Assembly (NCBI GenBank): GCA_947247005.1
Contig: OX365955.1
Location: forward strand, 2,738,001 to 2,802,000
Origin: Spisula solida
Lineage: Eukaryota; Mollusca; Bivalvia; Venerida; Mactridae
Length of the DNA: 64,000 bases
Direction: 5' to 3'
The position numbers were made by a program, and so were the translations under genes. A model generated the notes under the pieces. It was given only the letters and a program-made list of their open reading frames with translations. It made no database searches and was not told the origin of the DNA. Of the stretch, positions 54,945 through 64,000 are shown one piece after another; within the stretch, counting starts at the first letter, position 1, and each line of letters starts with the position of its first letter.

Positions 54945-57900
54945 GACAGGCGAGGAGAGTGTGACTTATCCTTTCTAACCTGGAACGTTGAGTGCCTTAG
55001 TAAATGTTTATCTGATAATGAATTTGTAAATTTTGTTTCAAATTATGATTTTGTATTTTGTTCGGAGACATGGCAAACTGTATACGATGTATACGAACTA
55101 AGTGGTTATGTATCCATCAGTGTACCACGGAAAGAAAGTGTGACTGTTAAGAGGAAGAGTAATAGAGGTCATGGTGGAGTTTGCTTGTTTGTTAGAGAAG
55201 CATTATTTAAAGGTGTTGAGATATTAGATAAAGACCCGGATGGGTTTATTTGGTTAAAACTTAACAAAACTTTTTTCAGTCTTGAGTTTGATATATGCAT
55301 TTGTTTTGCTTATATTCCTCCCAGTGAGTCTGTGTATTTCAAATCACATGATATTGGTTTTTTTTGAAAAATTAGAACAAAACGTACGTATATATTCTGA
55401 CGTTGGTAAAATTGCTATTGTTGGTGATCTAAACGCACGGACTGGTGTGCGAAATGATTTTACTGATTCTCCAAATATGTTTGATACGTATATTGATGTT
55501 ATTGATGGGCAAGACCATGCCAATACCGACCATATACTTGGTAATAGAACTAGCGAGGACAGCGTCTGTAACTCGTCAGGTTTAAAATTGCTAGAGTTAT
55601 GTAAAAGCACCGATATTCGAATATTAAACGGTCGTATGGGTGAAGACGACGGATTGGGGTTGTACACCTTTCTTTCTTCATTAGGTAAAAGTGTGATTGA
55701 TTACGCACTTACTTCTATTGACTTGTTTCCATTAATTTCCAATTTTATTGTACATGATTGTTACACATTTTCCTCACATGTCCCCATACAAATGAATATA
55801 TCTGCAAATTTTGTAATGCCGATTCAAGATACTAATTCCCACTTTGTACATAAACTTAAATGGGATGCGTCTATAGGTGACACATTTAATAATACATTAA
55901 TCCACGAACGCCAAAGATTAGATGACATCGTATCTAGTATCATATCTAACGATGTTGACATTTCCGATGGAGTTCGAACTTTTGGAAACGTACTGTATGA
56001 TTGCGCGTTTAATACATGCGGTGTAAGTCGTAGAATATATGACACCAGCTGTGTGTCGCCTAACACAAAACCCGTGAATCAGTGGTTCACGCATGAATGT
56101 AAAACTGCTAAAAGTGATTTAAATCGAGCTAATAAACAATATAGGAAACACAGAACTCATGAATATTCGTGTATCGTCATTGACAAACGAAGGTATTATA
56201 AAAGGGTTAAACGCCAAGCAATAGCGCGATATAAAAATAAACAAAAATCGGATTTACAGCATGCTGCTAAGAATAACCCAAAACGATTTTGGGACCTCAT
56301 ACGTAAATATAAGAAAACGAATGTTAATAATAATAACATTACAGCTCAGGAATTTTTTAATCACTTCAAAGAGTTATTTTCTGAAAACGATATTTTTGTT
56401 GATCAAAATGTTGAAAATGACGTTAATGGAAACGCTTTTAACGACGTGAATGTAGCCTCTTTAGATATTGATTTTTCTATCGAGGAGATACTTAAGGCAA
56501 TAAGTAAGTTGAAAAGAAATAAAAGTTCAGGCGATGATAAACTAATCGCAGAAATTTTTATTGATTCTAAACATATAATAGCTCCTTCATTACGTAAACT
56601 TTTTAACTTTATCTTTAATAGTGGTGTTTATCCTGAATCTTGGACCCGTGGTGTCATAGTGCCAGTCCCGAAGAAGGGTGACAAAAACAATGTAGATAAC
56701 TATAGAGGTATTATGTTGACAAGTATTTTTTCAAAATTATTCTCCCTATTGCTCGATGTTCGTGCTAGTAAATTCATTGATGAAAATAATATTCTTACTG
56801 AGTGCCAATTTGGCTTTAGAAAACAAAAGAGCACTATAGATTGTATATTTGTTTTACAAAGCATAATTAATAAAGTCATTTATAATGAAAAGAAAAAACT
56901 ATACTGCGCATTTGTAGATTTTAAAAAAGCATTCGACACAGTTTATAGAAATGGAATTTGGTACAAATTGATGAATAGTGGGTTTTCGTGTAAATTTATT
57001 AAAATGCTTAAATCTATGTATTGTTCTGTTAAAACATGTGTTAAAGTAAACGGAAATTTATCAGATTATTTCGATAGCTATATGGGTGTCAAGCAAGGCG
57101 AAACGTTATCACCATTACTTTTTATTATGTTTATTAATGATATGGAGGAAAGCCTGTATGATGTTAACGCTGATATTATATCTTTGAATGAATTACAAAT
57201 ATTTATGTTGCTTTTTGCTGACGACACGGTGTTATTTTCTTATTCTGTAAATGGATTACAAATATTATTGAACAACCTGAAACGCTATTGTACTAAGTGG
57301 AATATCACTGTAAATACAACTAAAACGGTTGCTATGGTTTTCAAACCAGGTACCAGAACTGAACATTTTGATGTATATTATAATGATTGTAAATTAACTA
57401 TTACCAATAGGTTTGTCTACCTAGGCGTTACATTATCCTCAAATGGTAAATTTTATAATGCTCAAAAAGCTATGTCTGAACAAGCATTACGTGCCATTTA
57501 TACATTGAATACTCTATTTAAACATGTAGCACTTAACGTTAACGAAAAAATTAAATTATTTGATACAATGATCATGCCAATACTTAATTATGGTTCAGAA
57601 ATCTGGGGGTTTCATAAATCACCAGATATAGAAAAAGTCTATATTAAATTTTTAAAGCAAGTTCTTCATGTAAGACCACAGACCACGAATGCAACTGTAT
57701 ATGGAGAGTTAGGAAAAATTCCACTAGATATTTTAAGAAAAGAAAGAATTTTGAAATATTGGAGTAAAATTATTAATAATCCTGGTAGTTTGGTACATAA
57801 GGCTTTCATACATCAAAGAGAAACAAATGATATCTGGGTAAATAATGTTAGAGTATTGTTAAACAATCTTGGTTTTACGTATCTATGGGATAGCGTGGGA

Positions 57901-58383
57901 CCGATATCAATTTCACAAATGAATAATGTCATAGAAAGACTGCATGATCAATATTATCAGACCTGGTATTCTTCCTTGGACAATCTTCCAAAATTAAGTA
58001 CTTATAGAACATTTAAACATACTATTGGTATGGAAAAATATCTAAACTCTATTACGAATGACAATCACCGAATTGCATTAACAAGGATAAGATGTTCAGC
58101 TCATAAACTAGCTATTGAAGAAGGTCGATTTAGAAATATAGAGAGAAATAATAGAAAATGCTTATTCTGTAATATGAATGTTGTAGAAGATGAATATCAT
58201 TTTATACTTGTATGTCCTTGCTTTCGTGATATTAGGAAAACATGTTTACCAAATTATTTTTGCCACTGGCCAACAAAACAAAAATTTATCAACCTGTTGT
58301 CGTCTTCTAAAACAAAGCTTATTAATAAGCTCGCTAAATACATATATACTGCAAACCTTCTACGTGAGTCTTTGTTGAATTAA
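54945..58383 (+). CDS. LINE ORF2: endonuclease and reverse transcriptase, one frameshift
   Basis: The endonuclease begins almost directly after the ORF1 stop in the same frame (LSFLTWNVECLS, then CSETW, GGVCLFVREAL, CFAYIPPSES). A T8 run at 55358-55365 shifts the frame by one; reading continues GKIAIVGDLNARTG, YTFLSSLGKSVIDYALTS and SSHVPIQM (His kept, Asp replaced by Ser-Ser in the usual SDH). The RT has KSSGDDKLIAEIF, WTRGVIVPVPKKGD, NYRGIMLTS, CQFGFRKQKSTIDCIF, FVDFKKAFDTV, MGVKQGETLSPLLF and FADD (57214-57225). The tail carries CLFC...DEYHFILVCPCF, a Cys/His knuckle. No in-frame ATG lies between the ORF1 stop and the frameshift. Same clade as the partial LINE at 60841. Confidence 0.9.
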
Positions 58384-58922
58384 AATGTTATTATTATTGA
58401 TCCTGTATTTACAATTTTCCATTGTTCGATTGTATAAAGAAAATATAAATGCTATGTTTAACATCAGTATGTTTGTACAACAAGACCCTTATATATGCTA
58501 TGTTTAATGACCAGCAAACATGTGCTTATAAAATTTATATATGGATAACCATAAAATCTTCTTTATAAATACATGTATTGAAATAACAGTATAATTACTA
58601 TCTATTGTGTACTATGTATGCTTTATATATACCATGATGATTGTAAATATATGCTTTATAGATACCATGATGATTGCAAGCTGTGTGGTTGTGTGTGTGT
58701 GTGTGCGTGTGCGTGTGCGTGTGCGTGTGCGTGTGCGTGTGCGTGTGCGTGTGCGTGTGCGTGTGCGTGTGCGTGTGCGTGTGCGTGTGCGTGTGCGTGT
58801 GCGTGTGCGTGTGCGTGTGAGTGCAACATACTCTTCTCATGTATGTAATTGATGCCGCCTTATATGGCGAAGAATGTATTATATATGTTCATATGCCAAT
58901 AAATTGAATTGAATTGAATTAA
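58384..58922 (+). mobile_element. LINE 3'UTR with (TTGAA)n tail and (GTGTGC)n expansion
   Basis: Ends 'aataaattgaattgaattga', a five-base tail repeat rather than poly(A), the same kind of tail as the minus-strand LINE at 63431. Contains a (GTGTGC)n microsatellite of about 130 bp at 58690-58819. Confidence 0.8.
58690..58819. repeat. (GTGTGC)n microsatellite
   Basis: About twenty perfect GTGTGC units after a short (GT)n lead. Long open frames here are repeat artefacts. Confidence 0.97.
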
Positions 58923-58933
58923 TTCATTGATAG

Positions 58934-59050
58934 TTGTTTGTTGCTAGTAATCTGTAAAAGGGTGAACATTGATGGGGCATTTTTACGTATATACAATGGT
59001 AACGAGAAGGCAGTGTTTGTACAATAGCAATGATCAAACATGACATCGTA
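58934..59050. repeat. 117-bp duplicated block P3 (source copy)
   Basis: Identical over 117 bp to 59972-60088, in the same orientation. Lies 11 bp past the LINE tail. Confidence 0.9.
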
Positions 59051-59125
59051 TAGTTCAATTTTGAACTCTGAGCCATGACCTATCGGACTAGTCCATTTTG
59101 GCGGGTAGACCATAGTTTATTACGT

Positions 59126-59758
59126 TCGCATGTCATTACTTAATGATGTGATTCTTACATATATCTGTTTGTTATCGAATTACAGTTTAGTGCAGTCGGC
59201 AACGTCCAGGATTTCTATCCCGAAGTTTGGTGGTTCAAATTCCCAATTCGCTCATATTTTTAAGTCTGAAGTATATAAACTAAAGTTTCTTTTTTTAATT
59301 AATCCATGAAAATGTGTTGATTCAATTTATTTTTTATTTTCACTTATAGCGATCGTCTCCATATTCCGAGTTTACTGGCAACCTGTATTACGTTGATTAG
59401 CCGTCATAACATTCTACAATACACATGCAAGATCTAAAAATATTTTGAAGCATGTAACAAATATGGTTTGTCACATACTGTTATAACACGGATATTGCAA
59501 GTTATATGCATTTATAAATTAAAAAATGTGTAAATATAATTAAAAAAAAATTTGTTGGTGAGATTCGAACTTGCCCTGGTCAGACAAAAGTTATTTTACA
59601 ATGTATCAAGCGCTATACCGTCACGACCATTCAGACACACGGAACAGTGGGATTTAATTATATTACTTATCTTTTTCATTAAACCTATACCAACCTATAT
59701 CGATTAGTGGTTAAAACTTTAAAAGTGCAGTCACGGCTCAATGCTCGAAATCGAACTA
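59126..59758. other. No gene recognised; weak Pol III-like motif
   Basis: A B-box-like 'agttcgaatctcacc' on the minus strand near 59571-59585 suggests a tRNA-derived fragment, but no cloverleaf or A box is convincing. Confidence 0.35.
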
Positions 59759-60135
59759 TAGTAGTAAGGGCGCACGTGGTGTGGTTTAGCACGAGGACTC
59801 ACTGCTGTTACACTTATCATGGATCTTAAGATCTAATTGGTTATATACCGTGAATAAATTATGTAATGCAAATAGGGAATGTTGAGCAAGATGATTTTGT
59901 GTTCTGTACCAGTGACCGTTTTTAAATAGATAAATACCGAGGTATTTGAAGCTTTTAACGACTTCTAGCAATTGTTTGTTGCTAGTAATCTGTAAAAGGG
60001 TGAACATTGATGGGGCATTTTTACGTATATACAATGGTAACGAGAAGGCAGTGTTTGTACAATAGCAATGATCAAACATGACATCGTAGTAGTAAGGGCG
60101 CACGTGGTGTGGTTTAGCACGAGGACTCACTGCTG
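59759..60135. mobile_element. Chimeric templated insertion flanked by 49-bp direct repeats
   Basis: The 49-bp repeat (tagtagtaagggcgcacgtg...) occurs at 59759-59807 and 60087-60135. Between them lie P2 (59808-59974, identical to 61682-61848, part of the LINE at 60841) and P3 (59972-60088, identical to 58934-59050). P2 and P3 share TTG at their join; P3 and the repeat share TA. The minus-strand ORF across it is a fusion of unrelated pieces, including a 54-residue RT fragment (KSFKYLGIYLFKNGHW). Confidence 0.85.
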
Positions 60136-60840
60136 GTCAGAGGTGTTTATGTAGTGTAGTGATTTATGAATGAAAGGGTTAACACACTAATATTTACTCG
60201 TAAATGTTGACCACGTGGTATTTGTACTCTTATTTCCGTATTTACTCGTTCGGATATATGTGAAATTTATGGATTAAGTAGTATTATAATACTGATATCA
60301 TGATATCATGACTTAGTTGACATAGTTATAAATAGTGGACGAACATGGATTTTTCACACTGGTGGAGAAATAAACACTATGTGAGCGATTTACTATAAAC
60401 GTAGTAATTGAGGCCCATATACAAAATACAGGGACGAGTCCCCTTGACTGATTTGTTACGAAGTCAAGGTAAGTCGTTATTTTATAAACATTTTGTATAT
60501 AGGTAAAACCTATGGACCGTGCATCGGCCAACCTTTCCGAAACCGAAATAAAAGACCAGCACGTCGGTCCATATGTATAACAACTCCACTTATATGACAT
60601 AGGTCGTGTTCTTGATAGGTGACATACCGTAATACGTTTATATGTATATAAGTATATATAGTCTTTCGTACCATTGTATTTACGTAAGATAATCGTTAGC
60701 GGAAAAGCAATACATGTATAATAATAATATGCGTGTGAGTGTTCTTATTGTGACCCCTGTGGGTACATATTAAACTAGCGCACACTGATATACAATAATT
60801 AAACATTTGATTACTACAAAAATGGTTTTGGTGGTATCAA
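60136..60840. other. No gene recognised
   Basis: Probable 3' flank and 3'UTR of the minus-strand LINE; no exon seen. Confidence 0.4.
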
Positions 60841-62144
60841 TTATGTTCTTTCATTAGATGCATAGTAAAGGTAACTTGCGAGGTTATTTAGAATTTTAAT
60901 ACTTGTACTTGACATAAGCGTTTCGTATTTCTTTATCGTAGGCCATCTACAAAAATATGGCTTGAGAAATTTCCTTCTTAGTTCATAGTACTTCGGACAT
61001 ACTAGTAAAAAGTGGTATTCTGTTTCTATCAAATTCAAGGTACAATTTTTACATTTCCTGTTTTCTCTAGGAATATTTTCATGTCGACCCTTTTCTATTT
61101 CCAAGTTATGAGATGATAATCTAAACTTGGTTAAGGTGATTCTGTATTTATCGTTATTTATAACGTGTAAATATTTTTCTAGTTCAAATTCGTGTTTATG
61201 AAGACTATAGGATGAAAGTCTATTAGAATTATTTATATTTGAGTACCAACTTTGTTTATACATATCTAATATTCGAGTTTTGATATTGTGTATACTGATA
61301 TCAAATATATCTTGTTGTAGCCAGATATCTGACATACCTATTTGATTTAATATAGTTCTAATGTGAAAAGCCCATTTTTTTCCGTTGTATGCGATGTTAT
61401 TATCTGCGTCACTTTTTTGCATATTATATATTTTCTTAAGAATGCAATCGTCTTTTAGTTTCAGTATTTTAATCCAATATTTGATCATGATTATTTTACG
61501 GTGTATTGCCATAGGATACCTTCCTAGTTCTCCATATAACGCGTCTAAGTTGGTTGATTTTCTGACGCAAAGTATCTTTCTAAGGAATTTACAATGTATA
61601 ATTTCAATATTTTTGCCTTCGTTGTACCCAAAAATCTCAGCACCATAGTGCAAAATAGGGCTTACTAGAGTGTCAAATAATTTACACTTATCATGGATCT
61701 TAAGATCTAATTGGTTATATACCGTGAATAAATTATGTAATGCAAATAGGGAATGTTGAGCAAGATGATTTTGTGTTCTGTACCAGTGACCGTTTTTAAA
61801 TAGATAAATACCGAGGTATTTGAAGCTTTTAACGACTTCTAGCAATTGATCATTGAATGTAAAATTGTGTGTTGAATGTCTACCTTGTTCGAATATCATT
61901 ACTTTAGTTTTAGCTATATTAACTTTTAAACTCCAGGTTTGACAGTATGTGTTTAAATCGTTTAACATGGATTGTAGAGCCTCTGGGCTATGGGCAAATA
62001 GAGCGGTATCGTCTGCAAACAATAACATGTATAATTGGAGATCCTCTATGTTAAAAATGCCTTCAATATTACTATTGATATTGTTGATAAGATCGTTTAC
62101 AAAGAAAAGAAAAAGGAGACTTGAGCTCGGATCGCCTTTTGTTT
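60841..62144 (-). pseudogene. Partial LINE RT and C-terminal knuckle, 5'-truncated
   Basis: Minus strand; open for the whole length. It starts inside the RT at a KGDPSSSLLFLFFVNDL motif (usually KQGDPLSP), then FADD (62008-62019), KVNIAKTKVMIFEQG, VKSFKYLGIYL, and a C-terminal domain with CKNCTLNLIETEYHFLLVCPKYYEL. Same clade as the two-ORF LINE at 53670-58922. The upstream RT half and endonuclease are missing and replaced by block P1, to which the frame is fused without a stop; hence a longer ORF (to 62442) that is not a natural protein. Confidence 0.88.
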
Positions 62145-62310
62145 GAATATTGTTTGTTCGCTTATCACGATAATAATCTTTGAAAGTATCTGGTAAAATT
62201 AAGCAAACTGTTTTATTTTTCATGTGCTCCATAGTTTTTTTAATTATTAAAAGTGAAGTAATTAAATTATTCAACGTCAATCTCTCCAGCGTACTTTTAT
62301 TTTGATATAT
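62145..62310. repeat. 166-bp duplicated block P1 at the LINE 5' junction
   Basis: Identical in length and, as far as read, in sequence to 53202-53367. It abuts the truncated 5' end of the minus-strand LINE, suggesting a template switch or templated repair at integration. Confidence 0.88.
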
Positions 62311-63430
62311 GTTAAGTTTTATATTATGGTATTTGTGAAATTGTACAATATACATTGTCAATGTGGTTTTAAGATGTTGGCATATATTCGTATAAGATAC
62401 CCGCGAATTTGTAAAAAAAATAGTGTGATAGGGTGTTGGCATAGTACCCCCAATCCCGCGAATGAGTCACACAATGCATGTAATCACAAAACTGGTTTGG
62501 TCCATCTGAGCAGGTACAATTAGATTGTCCCTAGTCTGAGCAAATGGTGGCCCGACTCTTTCTTGAGAATAAATTATTAGGATGCCCCCTCCCCTGAGAA
62601 AATGTGCTGCGATAGCGCCTGTAAAAAGTTAATTTCACTGAACGAAAAAAATCAACTGTCAATAATTCAAAACAAACGGGAAGTACAAAACATGAATTTA
62701 AACGAACGCAACGGACCAGAAACTATACATGTATACAAGTGTCTGCACGGACGTATATATTCATCCAAAGAATACTTGGATTTTTATATGATCTTTGCTC
62801 CCTCATTTTAAATTACAGTCATCGGGATAAGAGCTGTTTTATTACCCTAATATTAATCTCCCGCTGATATTATACAGATCTTACATCAGAAGGGATGCAT
62901 CTATATGTCCAATTAAATAGCCACCGCGGTGACATATGTTGCATTATACAATGTGTCAGACACGTAGTTGACCAATTACATAGCAGGGGATCTTTACCAC
63001 TGATTACTTATTCAGATTATGGGTTTTATGACACTTAATTGGTTTTGAAAATATGTTTTAATATGGGTATTTATAGGGGCACTTCAAACGAATACCGGAC
63101 TGTCATTTAATTTTCTCTATAATTATACATGAATAAGGCACTTAGTATTTTCAGAACGCAAACACCAGTGCGTTCATTTTCGCTATAAATTTCGCTCCTT
63201 ATACCCATTTAAGTAAAATACTTATTGTTTAAATCTAACATAATTAGTTTAATATTATTTTTTGTATTTAATACCACAAACACTATTGTGAATAAGCATG
63301 ACATACTATGTCTGAGTGGTGGTGGATTTATTTAGCACTTATAAACTGTGCAAGTTTTTGTCTACGTGTGTTATGGATGATTGTCAAAATAATTTAATTG
63401 GTGAGTATCTTCATAAAAATATTGTAGATT
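62311..63430. other. No gene recognised
   Basis: Mixed AT-rich DNA; short ORFs lack splice context or motifs. Confidence 0.45.
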
Positions 63431-64000
63431 AATTCTTCAATTCAATTCAATTCAATTCTTTATTTCCCTCTGTGAAGAGGATATTGAACACAATATGTGC
63501 AAAGTAACAGAGTAATAAATGGTTATACAATTTGGAACATGATAATAATTACAAAATGTACATGTACATGAATAGGCATTACATGCCTCAAAAGATTATT
63601 GGTCAGTTATTTGACCGTTCGATTTACATGTATTACCGACATGCCTTAGTTTACACTATAAGCAGAGTATATGTTCAGACAGTTGTTCACATACTTATAA
63701 GATGAACTAAGGAATTCGTGCTCAGTATCAACATCAAACACTGGTTCTAACGGAGCTCCTAAGAGCTTAAGTGAGAGCGAAATACTGTCAAGTGATGTTA
63801 TTTCATTTATATCGTCTCGGCTGATGTATTCAACAAGCGAGTCTAAAAAGAGAGATCTGATTGTCTCAGTACAGTTACATTCACTAATCACATGTACAAG
63901 TTCTTCCTGATAAATGGATTCACATATTTCACAGATATTATTTTCCAGTAGAACTCTTCGTGTCCATAGTCTGGCTATAACGCACATGATGTAATTAAAA
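63431..64000 (-). pseudogene. LINE 3' end with C-terminal knuckle remnant, runs off window
   Basis: The minus-strand tail (TTGAA)n at about 63438-63458 and a 3'UTR follow an ORF ending at 63646. The ORF reads CVIARLWTRRVLLE, CEICESIYQEELVHVISEC (a CxxC...H....C knuckle of the kind closing LINE ORF2 proteins), then a 75-residue C-terminal extension. The upstream RT lies beyond 64000. Similar tail repeat to the LINE ending at 58922 but a different protein C terminus, so a distinct family. Confidence 0.65.

Noticed and set aside
58607..58852. HTHTHT / VRVRVR / CACACA ORFs
   Set aside because: Products of a (GTGTGC)n microsatellite.
59571..59650. tRNA gene on the minus strand
   Set aside because: Only a B-box-like motif; T-stem and acceptor do not pair.
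60841..62442. 533-residue single protein
   Set aside because: Residues beyond about 62144 come from the unrelated P1 block fused to a truncated RT.

Overview
This is eukaryotic nuclear DNA, AT-rich and intron-bearing, and almost certainly from an animal. The spliced ELP4-like gene, two spliced J-domain exons, many non-LTR retrotransposons with metazoan-style endonuclease/RT proteins, and tandem-core elements with conserved ends (an architecture I associate with bivalve 'pearl'-type repeats) point to a mollusc, most likely a bivalve. The taxonomic call is inference. There is no bacterial operon structure and no CRISPR array.

Host-gene content is thin. (1) The end of an unrecognised plus-strand gene (two in-phase exons, 1020-1447). 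(2) Two in-phase minus-strand exons of a DNAJC5/cysteine-string-type J domain (11111-11925). (3) An orphan plus-strand terminal exon (19756-19837). (4) A minus-strand first exon with a perfect donor (24199-24455), carried inside a terminal-inverted-repeat (TIR) transposon and in a phase that would join the J-domain exons. (5) A complete two-exon ELP4 gene (41799-47772) whose single 4.8 kb intron is almost wholly transposon.

The rest is layered mobile DNA. 0-24 kb: tandem-core elements with conserved ends, a 35-bp minisatellite, two pogo-like TA elements, a hAT-like element with 8-bp duplications and a Harbinger-like element. 24-32 kb: two 5'-truncated jockey/CR1-type LINEs around a composite repeat that contains a foldback element with a further element nested in it. 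32-36.6 kb: a large foldback-like element whose arms are 42-bp tandem arrays; its left arm is interrupted by an inverted, multimeric miniature LTR retrotransposon carrying a tRNA-like gene inside each 144-bp LTR. 36.6-41.8 kb: a dead LINE and a 158-bp tandem-core element. 41.9-46.7 kb: the ELP4 intron with LINE 2 and a second, inverted copy of the 27-30 kb composite, carrying different insertions. 48-53 kb: further tandem-core elements. 53-64 kb: a nearly complete two-ORF LINE, two partial LINEs, and a patchwork of short identical blocks that look like templated insertions.

The two paralogous composites (27268-30251 and 43940-46654) act as each other's empty-site control and fix the boundaries of four insertions. 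The most unusual item is the tRNA-in-LTR miniature element at 32982-34138. Coordinates of diverged repeats are good to about 10-30 bp; element ends supported by target-site duplications are exact.
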